From: JBBITI01 sp037440885
GTDB lineage: Bacteria > Chloroflexota > Dehalococcoidia > Dehalococcoidales > UBA2162
Length of the DNA: 25,829 nucleotides
Direction: 5' to 3'
Assembly (NCBI GenBank): GCA_037440885.1
Contig: JBBITI010000038.1
Coordinates: 1 to 25,829 of the forward strand
Of this stretch, positions 6,764-13,919 are shown piece by piece. The notes beneath the pieces were generated by a model that was given only the letters and a program-made list of their open reading frames with translations, had not been told where the DNA came from and ran no database searches. The translations under genes and the position numbers were made by a program. Each line of letters begins with the position of its first letter. Position 1 is the first letter of the stretch.

Positions 6764-8014
6764 ATGGCTGGGACTAAAAAAGCCGCCGCAGCTCTACAAC
6801 AGCGCGACAAAAGATTGATGGATGCTATTGCATTGAAGGTACCGGACCGCGTCCCGATAGCCGCCACCTTCGATTATTTCCCGGCGAAATATGCCGGCAT
6901 TAACACCGCCGCCGCTTTTTATGATCCGAAAGCCTGGAAAGCAGCCGCGCGCCAAACGCTGGTCGATTTTGCCCCGGATGCATATTTTATTGCCATGATG
7001 GTGCCCGGTCGCGCCCTGGAACTGCTTGGCTGTCGCCAGTTGAAATATCCCGGTCACGGCGTCCCCGCGAGCGGTGGCCATCAGTACGTCGAAGCCGAGT
7101 ATATGAAGGCTGACGAACTGGAAGCTTTCCTCGCCGATCCCTCGGACTTCACTGTCCGCACCTATTTACCGCGTATCTTCGAGGCTTTTACTCCCTTGCA
7201 AAAACTGCCTTTGTTGACTCGTATGATCTGGGGATATGGCGAAATCGGTGCCGTCGAGCTGTTTACCCACCCCGATTTCAAGAATATGTTGAAAGCGATC
7301 GACCAAGCCGGTCGTGAGTTCCGGAAATGGAACCGCGTCATGGGTACCTTTGTCACCGAGATGCAGTCCCTCGGTTTTCCGCCCTTCTCGATTTCCTTGA
7401 CCCAGGCGCCATATGACTGGCTGCCGGACTTTTTGCGCGGGATGAAAGGCTCCATGCTGGATATGTACCGGCAGCCGGATAAGGTCCTCGAAGCCTGCGA
7501 CAAACTATTGCCGATAATGATCGATAAGGGTGTCTCTCTGGCCAAAATGAGCGGCAACCCGCGCGTCTTTATTCCGCTTCATCGCGGTTCCGATGGCTTC
7601 ATGTCCTTGAAACAATTCGAAAAATTCTACTGGCCCGGCTTGAAAAAACTATGCCTCGCCTTGATTGAGGAAAAACTGACGCCGTGGATCTTCTTTGAAG
7701 GCGATTATACCTCTCGCCTGGAATACTTACTGGAATTGCCTAAAGGAAAAGTGCTGGCGCACCTGGACTCGACCGATATTTTCCGGGCTAAGGAAGTATT
7801 GAAAGGACATATGGCGATCATGGGCAATATCCCCTCTTCGGTCCTGCAAACCGGGACCAAGGCGGAGGTCAGGGCTTACACCAAAAAGCTTATCGATGTC
7901 GCTGGTAAAGACGGTGGTTACGTGATGGCTTGCCGGGCGCCGATGGATGAGACCGAACCGGCACTGGTGAAAACCTGGATGGATTATACCCGGGAATACG
8001 GGGTTTATCGCTAA
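6764..8014 (+). CDS. Uroporphyrinogen decarboxylase-family (methyltransferase-fold) protein
   Basis: This 416-residue protein has an N-terminal segment typical of the UroD superfamily (ALKVPDRVPIAATFDYFPAKYAG) and a C-terminal half with conserved UroD-fold elements. These include LHRGSDGFMSLKQFEKFYWPGLKKL, the IFFEGDYTSRLEYLLELPKGK strand-helix, LAHLDSTDIFRAKEVLKGHMAIMGN, and a last part ending in VMACRAPMDETEP. Such proteins share the TIM barrel of HemE, but most are cobalamin- or methyl-transfer-related or of unknown activity. The sequence is too divergent and long to be the haem enzyme itself. A very strong GAGGAGGG Shine-Dalgarno lies 7 nt before the ATG. No corrinoid protein gene is adjacent, so no substrate can be proposed. 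It is monocistronic by spacing. Confidence 0.82.
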   Translation: MAGTKKAAAALQQRDKRLMDAIALKVPDRVPIAATFDYFPAKYAGINTAAAFYDPKAWKAAARQTLVDFAPDAYFIAMMVPGRALELLGCRQLKYPGHGVPASGGHQYVEAEYMKADELEAFLADPSDFTVRTYLPRIFEAFTPLQKLPLLTRMIWGYGEIGAVELFTHPDFKNMLKAIDQAGREFRKWNRVMGTFVTEMQSLGFPPFSISLTQAPYDWLPDFLRGMKGSMLDMYRQPDKVLEACDKLLPIMIDKGVSLAKMSGNPRVFIPLHRGSDGFMSLKQFEKFYWPGLKKLCLALIEEKLTPWIFFEGDYTSRLEYLLELPKGKVLAHLDSTDIFRAKEVLKGHMAIMGNIPSSVLQTGTKAEVRAYTKKLIDVAGKDGGYVMACRAPMDETEPALVKTWMDYTREYGVYR

Positions 8015-8085
8015 ATAGGATGCTTTTCAGCTTGGCGTTCCGGAGAGTGGTCCCGGTATCACCTTCCCGGTAAATGTATATCATA

Positions 8086-8115
8086 TTGGACGGGATACGC
8101 CGGAAGTTGTATATT
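8086..8115 (+). promoter_or_regulatory. Probable promoter of the aminotransferase/scaffold pair
   Basis: TTGGAC (8086-8091) and TATATT (8110-8115) are separated by 18 nt and lie about 40 bp upstream of the start codon at 8157, which also has a GGAGAGGG ribosome binding site. The match is reasonable but not perfect. Confidence 0.4.
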
Positions 8116-8156
8116 TAAATAGTTGTCAAATACGATGATTTCAGTAAGGAGAGGGT

Positions 8157-9500
8157 ATGGGCAACGTAAACCATCTCGAATGGACCAGGAATGATTTCCC
8201 GGCCTTGAAAACCCGGCATAACGGCAAACCGCCGGTCTATTTGGACAATGCCTGTAATACCCTCGTTCCGCAACAGGTCATTGATACCATCAATGAATAT
8301 TATACCGATTATCCTGCCTGCGGTGCCGGACGCTCCCGCCACTGGTTCGCGCAGCAGGTCACCGACCGCATCGACGGCAACCCGGAAACGGGGATGAAAG
8401 GCTCCCGGCAGATCATCAAGGAATTCATCAATGCCCGGTCCGAAAACGAGATAATTTTTACCGCTAATACCAGTCATGGTATCAACATCATCGCCCTGGG
8501 GATAAAATTTAAACCGGGTGATGTGGTCCTTCTCACTGATAAAGAACACAACTCCAACCTGGTTCCCTGGCTCAGGTTGCGCAAACTCGGATTAATCAAG
8601 ACCGATCACGTCGCCTCTGACCAGAACGGGATGCTGGACCTTGAATCGCTGGAGCAGAAACTCAAGAGTCAGCGGGTCCGGCTGGTCAGCATGGCTTACA
8701 GTTCCAACCTTACCGGATGTACCCTGCCGGCTAAAGAGGTCATCCGTCTTGCTCATCGTTACGGGGCGCAGGTACTGCTTGACGGTGCCCAGACCGTTCC
8801 CCACCAGGTTGTGGATGTCCAGGACCTCGACGTTGATTTCCTCGCCTTCTCTATCCATAAGATGTGCGGGCCGCGCGGTATCGGCATACTATACGGCAAA
8901 CAGGAACTGCTGGGACAGTATCAGCACGAGGAAGATGAAGCCGAGAATGTGATCATTCCTGCATTACTCGGCGGCGAAACTGTTGAAAATACCACGTTCG
9001 ATGAATATTTACTCCTGCCGCCGCCGCGCCGCTTCGAGGTCGGTCTGCAGGACTATCCCGGGCAGATTGCCGCCGGAGCCGCTGTGCGGTACCTGCAAAA
9101 AGTAGGCATGGACAATATCCATGCCCAGGAAAAATACCTGAATCAATACCTGTCGGCGCAGATGATGCGGCGCTACGGCGAATCCGGGTGGTTTCGCATT
9201 ATCGGTCCCGCCGCCGCTGAATTGCGTGGCGGTATCCTGACTTTTGAAGTCAGACGTCCTAACCCCATCGGCATCTCTGAAGAGTTGAGTGAAAAAAGTA
9301 ACGTAATGGTGCGTGACGGCCTGTTCTGTGTTCATTCCTTCCTCAATAAGGAATTCGGCTTGGGTTGGGAAAAACCTCGCCTGCCCTCGGAACACCGTAT
9401 GACTTACCGTGCCTCGCTGTATTTTTACAACACCATCGCCGACTGTGATATTTTCCTTGATACCTTGCATGAGATTTTTACCGAACGGGCATATGTCTGA
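8157..9500 (+). CDS. Class V aminotransferase, cysteine desulfurase-like
   Basis: This 447-residue PLP-dependent enzyme resembles SufS/CsdA. The N-terminal YLDNACNTLVPQ motif binds the cofactor region and TANTSHGIN corresponds to the phosphate-binding loop. LLDGAQTVPH provides the PLP-N1 aspartate (D209) and Q212. SIHKMCGPRGIGILYG holds the Schiff-base lysine K235. A cysteine at 391, in GLFCVHSF, sits where SufS-type desulfurases carry the persulfide cysteine (normally followed by a short HC-x-P-like segment). In the family the reaction is cysteine to alanine plus enzyme persulfide. It is followed after 31 bp by an IscU-like scaffold gene, which supports a role in sulfur or Fe-S metabolism. 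At about 40 residues longer than SufS it may serve a dedicated target, and selenocysteine or other amino acids remain possible substrates. Confidence 0.83.
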   Translation: MGNVNHLEWTRNDFPALKTRHNGKPPVYLDNACNTLVPQQVIDTINEYYTDYPACGAGRSRHWFAQQVTDRIDGNPETGMKGSRQIIKEFINARSENEIIFTANTSHGINIIALGIKFKPGDVVLLTDKEHNSNLVPWLRLRKLGLIKTDHVASDQNGMLDLESLEQKLKSQRVRLVSMAYSSNLTGCTLPAKEVIRLAHRYGAQVLLDGAQTVPHQVVDVQDLDVDFLAFSIHKMCGPRGIGILYGKQELLGQYQHEEDEAENVIIPALLGGETVENTTFDEYLLLPPPRRFEVGLQDYPGQIAAGAAVRYLQKVGMDNIHAQEKYLNQYLSAQMMRRYGESGWFRIIGPAAAELRGGILTFEVRRPNPIGISEELSEKSNVMVRDGLFCVHSFLNKEFGLGWEKPRLPSEHRMTYRASLYFYNTIADCDIFLDTLHEIFTERAYV

Positions 9501-9531
9501 AACCCTAACTATTTGAGGAGAAAAGGTTACC

Positions 9532-9957
9532 ATGGATGAAGTCATTACCGAAAAATACCGGAAACTGATGCACGAAGGCTTCAAGAACGCCGGTCAGGTG
9601 GATAATCCCACCATGTTCATTGATACTAAAGCCGAAGGCGTCTCGATTTGTGGTCACGGCAGCAAGGATTTCATGAATATCTATCTCAAGGTTACTGATG
9701 GCGTAGTTTCCGAGATCAAGTACCTTTGTATGTGCGACCCTACCGCTAATGTGGTGGTCGAAGTACTCTGCGAGTTGGTCAGAGGAAAAACCCTGGAGCA
9801 GGTTAAAGCCATCACGAAAGAGCAGTTTTTCGACTACATCGGCAGCAGCGGCGGTAATGTTTACCGCAAAGTCTGGGGCACCATCGAGTTAATCAACCGG
9901 GTTATCAAGCGGTGGGAAGTTAAGCAGGAGGAACTCCAGAAAAGCCAGGTTGGTTGA
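9532..9957 (+). CDS. Degenerate IscU/NifU N-terminal-like Fe-S scaffold protein
   Basis: This 141-residue protein has the overall IscU/NifU-N layout. An N-terminal helix (TEKYRKLMHEGFKNAGQVDNP) is followed by a strand region SICGHGSKDFMNIYLKV (canonical: CGD then strand), then EIKYLCMCDPTANVVVEVLCELVRGKTLEQV (canonical: GC then helix and ExxxGKTxxE). Cysteines are C40, C66, C68 and C80. Compared with IscU, the aspartate after the first cysteine is replaced (C40-G-H). The third ligand cysteine near the C-terminus is missing too, since RKVWGTIEL at 112-120 stands where RHKC-like sequence is expected. Cluster chemistry, if any, must therefore differ. It has a strong GAGGAGAAAAGG ribosome binding site and follows the desulfurase-like gene in an apparent two-gene operon. 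Confidence 0.78.
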   Translation: MDEVITEKYRKLMHEGFKNAGQVDNPTMFIDTKAEGVSICGHGSKDFMNIYLKVTDGVVSEIKYLCMCDPTANVVVEVLCELVRGKTLEQVKAITKEQFFDYIGSSGGNVYRKVWGTIELINRVIKRWEVKQEELQKSQVG

Positions 9958-9998
9958 TACCATTTGGCTTGGTCTTTTACTCCGCCCCGAAATATGTA

Positions 9999-10027
9999 TT
10001 GAATAGATGACGTGATAGATGTAAAAT
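9999..10027 (+). promoter_or_regulatory. Promoter of mscL
   Basis: TTGAAT (9999-10004) and TAAAAT (10022-10027) are separated by exactly 17 nt, placing the start near 10034, about 27 nt before the ATG at 10061. Confidence 0.52.
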
Positions 10028-10060
10028 GCCGTATAAGTAAAAGACGAGGAGGGGGTGACC

Positions 10061-10531
10061 ATGAAGGATTTCAAGACCTTTATCATGCGCGGCAATGTGA
10101 TCGACATGGCAGTCGGTATCATAATCGGTGCCGCGTTCGGGCCAATCGTATCAGCATTGGTTAACGGGATTATCATGCCTCCAATCGGATTGTTACTGGG
10201 GAAAGTCGATTTCGCCAACCTTTTTGTGGTCCTCAAAGAAGGAACCACTGTGGGACCGTATGCTTCGCTGGCCGCTGCCCAGGCCGCCGGAGCGGTGGTC
10301 ATCAGTTATGGTATTTTCATCAACACGGTAATCAATTTCCTGATTATCGCCGCAGTAGTATTCTTCTGCATCGTCCGGCCGATTGCCCGGATGAATGCAC
10401 AACAAAAAGCCCGGGAAGCAGCAGCGGTAACCCCGGCTGCCCCGACCACCAAGACCTGTCCATTCTGCCAGTCCACGATCTCGCTCAAAGCGACGCGGTG
10501 TCCGTACTGCACTTCTGAAATCAGGGCTTAG
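10061..10531 (+). CDS. mscL: Large-conductance mechanosensitive channel MscL with C-terminal zinc ribbon
   Basis: The protein is 156 residues from the ATG at 10061. An in-frame GTG at 10055 is embedded in the GAGGAGGGGG ribosome binding site and is therefore unlikely. MscL features are clear: N-terminal amphipathic helix (KDFKTFIMRGN), TM1 VIDMAVGIIIGAAFGPIVSA (13-32), the conserved IIMPPIGLL region, an extracellular loop, SYGIFINTVINFLIIAAVVFF (TM2, 82-102). In place of the plain C-terminal helix alone, an Ala/Pro linker (117-129) leads to C133-P-F-C136 and C147-P-Y-C150, a four-cysteine zinc ribbon. The channel releases solutes on hypoosmotic shock; the ribbon would lie in the cytoplasm. 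It is a single gene with its own promoter and a strong downstream hairpin. Confidence 0.95.
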   Translation: MKDFKTFIMRGNVIDMAVGIIIGAAFGPIVSALVNGIIMPPIGLLLGKVDFANLFVVLKEGTTVGPYASLAAAQAAGAVVISYGIFINTVINFLIIAAVVFFCIVRPIARMNAQQKAREAAAVTPAAPTTKTCPFCQSTISLKATRCPYCTSEIRA

Positions 10532-10553
10532 TATTACGGTAATTGTGGGAAAG

Positions 10554-10584
10554 ACGGGGCTCGCAGGATTCCTGCGAGCCCCGT
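10554..10584. terminator. Strong hairpin downstream of mscL (terminator-like)
   Basis: Two perfectly complementary 14-nt arms (10554-10567 and 10571-10584) enclose a 3-nt ATT loop. The arms are GC-rich (ACGGGGCTCGCAGG). The following sequence (AGTAACTTATACTTT) has only a weak T run, so it may act as a terminator, an mRNA-stabilising end or both. It separates mscL from the independently promoted kinase gene. Confidence 0.6.
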
Positions 10585-10618
10585 AGTAACTTATACTTTC
10601 AGCAGCGGAGCGCCGATT

Positions 10619-10647
10619 TTGTCAATCCAACCTTATTAACTTATAAT
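10619..10647 (+). promoter_or_regulatory. Near-consensus promoter giving a probably leaderless transcript
   Basis: TTGTCA (10619-10624, five of six) and a perfect TATAAT (10642-10647) are separated by 17 nt. The -10 box overlaps the ATG at 10646. Transcription would begin at about 10654-10655, exactly at the second in-frame ATG (10655). No Shine-Dalgarno is present. Confidence 0.68.
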
Positions 10648-10654
10648 GACTCAA

Positions 10655-11197
10655 ATGAAGGTTGTTGCACTAGTCGGGATGGCTGGTTCCGGGAAATCGG
10701 AGGCAGCCAGAATTTTCGTTGAAAATAACTATCACCGTATTCGATTCGGTGATATTACCGATGCGGGAATAAAAAGCCGCAACCTTGTGTTGAACGAGAA
10801 AAACGAACGGGAAATACGCGAAGAGCTACGGCGGGAACATGGTATGGCAGCGTATGCGAAGCTTAACCTGCCCAAGATCACTGCCGCCTTAGAAAGAAGC
10901 AACGTGATCGTCGATGGTCTATACTCGTGGGAGGAGTACCTGCTGCTAAAAGCAACATTTCAGTCAGATTTTTATGCGGTTGCGGTCTGGTCGTCCCCGG
11001 CAACGCGTTACCGGAGGCTGGCGCAACGACGGGAGCGTCCATTAAGTCCGGAGGAAGCAATTGGCCGGGATAAAAACGAGCTGGAGAAAATTAACAAGGG
11101 TGCCCCGATCGCTATGGCCGATTTTACTGTAATCAACGAATCTACAGTGACTGACCTAAAAAAACAGGTGCAAAGGATTATCGAACTAATCAAATGA
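10655..11197 (+). CDS. UPF0200-like P-loop nucleotide kinase
   Basis: The protein is 180 residues from the ATG at 10655. An in-frame ATG at 10646 lies inside the -10 box and is rejected. The P-loop GMAGSGKS is at residues 8-15. Features that recall the UPF0200 family (best known in archaea, adenylate/dephospho-CoA-kinase-like) are FGDITDAGIKSRNL, REIREELRREHGMAAYAKLNLPKI, VIVDGLYSWEEY (Walker B-like), a lid region RRLAQRRERPLSPEEAIGRDKNEL, and ADFTVINESTVTDLKKQV at the end. The family activity is poorly defined; nucleotide or small-metabolite phosphorylation is inferred from fold. Its stop overlaps the next start as ATGA, so it is translationally coupled to a dCMP deaminase, which suggests a role in (deoxy)nucleotide metabolism. 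Confidence 0.78.
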   Translation: MKVVALVGMAGSGKSEAARIFVENNYHRIRFGDITDAGIKSRNLVLNEKNEREIREELRREHGMAAYAKLNLPKITAALERSNVIVDGLYSWEEYLLLKATFQSDFYAVAVWSSPATRYRRLAQRRERPLSPEEAIGRDKNELEKINKGAPIAMADFTVINESTVTDLKKQVQRIIELIK

Positions 11198-11673
11198 AAA
11201 ATCATCGACCGGACATCGATACTTATTTTTTAAAGATTGCAACGGTGGTTGCAGAGCGTTCCACCTGCCTGCGACACCACATGGGGGCAATCGCCGTAAG
11301 GGACAAACATATACTCACTACGGGTTATAATGGAGCCCCGGCTGGTCTGAAGGACTGCCTGGAACTCGGTTGTTTGAGGGACGAGCAAGGTATACCATCC
11401 GGTACCCGGCAGGAAATATGCCGGGCAATCCACGCTGAACAAAACGTTATTATTCAAGCGGCACTACATGGGGTTAGCCTGGAAAGAAGCACCATTTACT
11501 GTACTCATACGCCGTGTGTGCTGTGTGCGAAGATGCTGATCAATGCCCGCATCGGGCGTTTTGTCAGCTCCGGGAAATATGCCGATAACACCTTCACCGA
11601 ATTATTCCGGGAAGCCGGAATAAAATTTGACTTGAAAGAAAAACCTTCTTTAAACATAGAAACTCTGGACTAA
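11194..11673 (+). CDS. Deoxycytidylate (dCMP) deaminase, ComEB-like
   Basis: This 159-residue zinc-dependent deaminase has the H80-A-E82 motif (zinc ligand and proton-shuttling glutamate) and P107-C-V-L-C111 (the other two zinc ligands). The N-terminal ATVVAERSTCLRHHMGAIAVRDKHILTTGYNGAPAG segment (GYNGAPxG) and the insertion LGCLRDEQGIPSGTRQEICRAIHAE are typical of ComEB/dCMP deaminases rather than cytidine deaminases or tRNA adenosine deaminases. The reaction dCMP to dUMP feeds thymidylate synthesis. Its ATG overlaps the kinase stop codon by four bases (ATGA), indicating coupled translation. No allosteric regulation can be read from the sequence. Confidence 0.9.
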   Translation: MKNHRPDIDTYFLKIATVVAERSTCLRHHMGAIAVRDKHILTTGYNGAPAGLKDCLELGCLRDEQGIPSGTRQEICRAIHAEQNVIIQAALHGVSLERSTIYCTHTPCVLCAKMLINARIGRFVSSGKYADNTFTELFREAGIKFDLKEKPSLNIETLD

Positions 11674-11714
11674 AAGCCTGACATTTACGGACTTACTCGG
11701 TGATTCATTTTTGG

Positions 11715-11743
11715 TTGACAGTCCCATGGCACTGCGGTAGAAT
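11715..11743 (+). promoter_or_regulatory. Consensus-like sigma-70 promoter before the bifunctional nuclease gene
   Basis: A perfect TTGACA (11715-11720) and TAGAAT (11738-11743, five of six) are spaced 17 nt apart. The predicted start near 11750 leaves about 32 nt of leader containing GAGGAGG (11766-11772). Read-through could also serve the ATP synthase operon downstream. Confidence 0.7.
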
Positions 11744-11781
11744 TAACGTTGCTGGTTTACGTTCCGAGGAGGTTCGTTTGC

Positions 11782-12330
11782 ATGGTGGAAATGACGATTG
11801 ACAGTATCCGTGTCAGTCTAATGAATTACCAGCGGGTGGTTATCCTCAAGGAAAAAGCGGCTGATCGTTACCTTCCAATCTGGATCGGCCCGGCTGAAGC
11901 AGATGCCATTGCGGTCAAACTCCAGGGAGCCAGCGTTCCCCGGCCTTTTACACATGACCTGTTGCGTTCCATAGTCGAGATACTGGGAGCTTCTGTTAAT
12001 TCTATCGTTGTTTGCGATCTCAAAAACGATATTTTTTATGCCAAGATCATCTTGAATCTCGATGGCAAGCAATTGGAAGTCGACTCCAGGCCGAGTGACG
12101 CTCTCGCGTTAGCGGTGCGCGTAGATGTTCCCATTTATGTCGATGATTCTGTTCTTGATAAAGCTGGTATTCTTCTTGACAAGGAAAGCGGTAAACCAAT
12201 CAGTGATGAAGAAGTTGCCGATCTCAGCCAGGGAAAAGCGGTGACAGAAGAAGAGATGAAGAGGATGTCTGCTTTTCAAGATTTCATTAATAGCATCGAT
12301 TTATCCGACTTCGATAAGCGGAAGTCCTGA
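11782..12330 (+). CDS. Bifunctional nuclease family protein (DUF151/BFN)
   Basis: The protein is 182 residues from the ATG at 11782, which lies 9 nt after GAGGAGG. An upstream in-frame TTG at 11749 falls at the predicted transcription start and is rejected. The BFN/DUF151 domain covers about residues 1-130, with hallmark stretches ILKEKAADRYLPIWIGPAEADAIA, RPFTHDLLRSIVEILGA and VDSRPSDALALAVRVDVPIYV. Plant BFN members have RNase and DNase activity. For bacterial members the role is unclear, so nuclease function is by family only. The tail (about 130-182) is acidic and helical without a recognisable second domain. It stands 117 bp upstream of the ATP synthase operon on the same strand. Confidence 0.87.
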   Translation: MVEMTIDSIRVSLMNYQRVVILKEKAADRYLPIWIGPAEADAIAVKLQGASVPRPFTHDLLRSIVEILGASVNSIVVCDLKNDIFYAKIILNLDGKQLEVDSRPSDALALAVRVDVPIYVDDSVLDKAGILLDKESGKPISDEEVADLSQGKAVTEEEMKRMSAFQDFINSIDLSDFDKRKS

Positions 12331-12367
12331 GAACCGGGTAAACCTTTAGACACGACTATTCGGGGGA

Positions 12368-12430
12368 ATAACCGATCTACTGGTTATAAGGATATAAATC
12401 CGGCTTTTTCCGGTAGCGTATTTGCCGGAT
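12368..12430 (+). other. Leader of the ATP synthase operon with two possible hairpins
   Basis: Between the nuclease gene and atpZ, ATAACC (12368-12373) pairs with GGTTAT (12382-12387) around an 8-nt loop. ATCCGGC (12398-12404) pairs with GCCGGAT (12424-12430). I find no convincing promoter here. The hairpins could be processing or attenuation structures, but both stems are short. Confidence 0.3.
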
Positions 12431-12447
12431 ATTCAGGGTATGCCGTT

Positions 12448-12672
12448 ATGCAGAGATGGCAAGCCGCGTTCCGGTATATCGGACTGGGATGGTTCGTGGC
12501 TGCTTGTATATTATCGGGAGGATTCGGAGGACAGTGGTTGGATAACCATATGAAGACTGAACCTCTGTTCACAATAACCGGACTGATCGCCGGTACCGCT
12601 CTGGCTTTTTACGGCATCTACCGGATGATTCTCCCTACTATCAACAAAAAGAACGATCAGAGGGGCAGATAG
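12448..12672 (+). CDS. atpZ: AtpZ/AtpI-like ATP synthase accessory membrane protein
   Basis: This 74-residue protein has two transmembrane helices (about 9-30, containing WFVAACILSGGFGGQWLDNH, and about 39-62, LFTITGLIAGTALAFYGIYRMI). The motif GGFGGQWLD between and at the end of helix 1 is typical of the AtpZ family (putative F0F1-ATPase subunit, Ca2+/Mg2+ transport-linked in some bacteria), which is encoded at the 5' end of atp operons. Family proteins are proposed to help c-ring assembly or ion supply, and the function is not settled. There is no clear ribosome binding site. The stop overlaps the atpB GTG start by one base (TAGTG), so the two are coupled. Confidence 0.8.
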   Translation: MQRWQAAFRYIGLGWFVAACILSGGFGGQWLDNHMKTEPLFTITGLIAGTALAFYGIYRMILPTINKKNDQRGR

Positions 12673-13652
12673 TGCCCAAGAAACGCAAATTAATGGGCTG
12701 TTCCTTCCCCGTCGTTTTATCACTGGGAGCGTTCGCTCTATTATTATTCTTGGTGGGTTTCATGGCCGGGCCGATCGGGAAAGAACTAGCGCCCGGCTTG
12801 TACGAGAGTTTACCGAGTTTCATAAAACTACACTCTCCCGAAGTCAAGTTGCCGGCAGACAAAGTATTTTCTCTTTTCGGTTTGGATATTACCAATTCCA
12901 TACTCGCCACATGGTTGACCATAATCGTACTCAGTCTACTGGTCATCCTGATCACCAGGCGGGTCCGTCTCGTGCCCCGCCGCTGGCAGATACTGCTGGA
13001 ATTCGGCCTGGGGGCTTTGTTAGGCTTTTGTCAGCGCGTAGCCGGTGAAAAGAATGGCCGCCGTTTTTTCCCGGTGGTGGCGACGATATTTTTATTCGTC
13101 CTGTTCAACGCCTGGTTAAGCCTGCTTCCAGGATTCGGCTCGATAATACTACAACCGGACACTCACGCCCATACCGATCATGCGATCCATATTCTCCGGG
13201 GCGCTAACACGGATATAAATACACCCCTGGCTCTAGCCCTGGTTTCTTTTACGGCAGTACTCTATTTCGGCTTGAAAGAACTAAAACTACGTTACCTGGC
13301 CACTTATTTCAACCTGGGTCGTTTCCTCAGCGGTTTCGTAAAATTGTTCCAGGGAAAAATCAAAGATGCCGTGAGCAGCTTATTCACCGGCGTAATCGAA
13401 ATATTCATCGGCCTGGTGGAACTTCTCAGCATGTTCGTGCGTATCATCAGTTTTACATTTCGCCTTTTCGGTAATATGACAGCAGGCGAAATCCTGCTAT
13501 TAATGGCATCATTCCTGATTCCGTTCCTCTTTGCAATACCTTTCTACGGATTGGAACTACTGGTCGGCATCATCCAGGCACTTATTTTTGCGGGTTTGAC
13601 ACTGGTTTTCATGACACTGGCCGTATCATCTCATGGTGAAGAACATCATTAA
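12672..13652 (+). CDS. atpB: ATP synthase F0 subunit a
   Basis: This 326-residue integral membrane protein forms the stator half-channels for proton passage against the c ring. The essential arginine is R264 within FTFRLFGNMTAGE, followed by the hydrophobic C-terminal helices ending in a His-rich tail (SSHGEEHH). An N-terminal membrane anchor (about 10-35) is followed by a periplasmic segment and the AtpB domain, with helix V-like and VI-like segments at the end. It is about 50 residues longer than the E. coli protein, mostly through the N-terminal extension and a loop near 160-180 with several histidines. The start is GTG at 12672, with AGGGGC just upstream, overlapping the atpZ stop. Confidence 0.96.
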   Translation: MPKKRKLMGCSFPVVLSLGAFALLLFLVGFMAGPIGKELAPGLYESLPSFIKLHSPEVKLPADKVFSLFGLDITNSILATWLTIIVLSLLVILITRRVRLVPRRWQILLEFGLGALLGFCQRVAGEKNGRRFFPVVATIFLFVLFNAWLSLLPGFGSIILQPDTHAHTDHAIHILRGANTDINTPLALALVSFTAVLYFGLKELKLRYLATYFNLGRFLSGFVKLFQGKIKDAVSSLFTGVIEIFIGLVELLSMFVRIISFTFRLFGNMTAGEILLLMASFLIPFLFAIPFYGLELLVGIIQALIFAGLTLVFMTLAVSSHGEEHH

Positions 13653-13685
13653 TCATTAAGCGGAAAAAAAGGAGGTACTAACTCT

Positions 13686-13919
13686 ATGGATCCAAAAGTA
13701 ATACAGAATCTGGCAGTTGGAATGGCCGCCGGAATGGGCATGCTGGGCCCGGCACTGGGTCTCGGCCTGGTCGGTTATGCCGCCCTGACCGGGATATCAC
13801 GTAACCCCGAGGCTAGTGGTTCGATATTCACGAACATGATACTGGTCGCCGCCTTTATCGAAGCGCTTGGTATCTATGTCCTGATTATCGGTATTATCAT
13901 GTCTCCGTTACTAGGATGA
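13686..13919 (+). CDS. atpE: ATP synthase F0 subunit c
   Basis: The two-helix, 77-residue proteolipid forms the rotor ring. Helix 1 has the glycine-rich GMAAGMGMLGPALGLGLVG packing motif and the loop has the conserved RNPEA (39-43). Helix 2 has the ion-binding carboxylate E59 in VAAFIEALGIYVL. The residues that make a sodium site in known Na+-ATPases are not present: a Gln in helix 1 and Ser/Thr following the carboxylate. Proton coupling is therefore the better reading. A very strong AAAGGAGGT ribosome binding site supports the high copy number needed for the c subunit. The gene begins 33 bp after atpB. Confidence 0.97.
   Translation: MDPKVIQNLAVGMAAGMGMLGPALGLGLVGYAALTGISRNPEASGSIFTNMILVAAFIEALGIYVLIIGIIMSPLLG

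Noticed and set aside
6764..8014. Calling the UroD-family gene hemE
   Set aside because: It is about 60 residues longer than HemE, lacks the HemE N-terminal signature as far as I can see and stands apart from haem genes.
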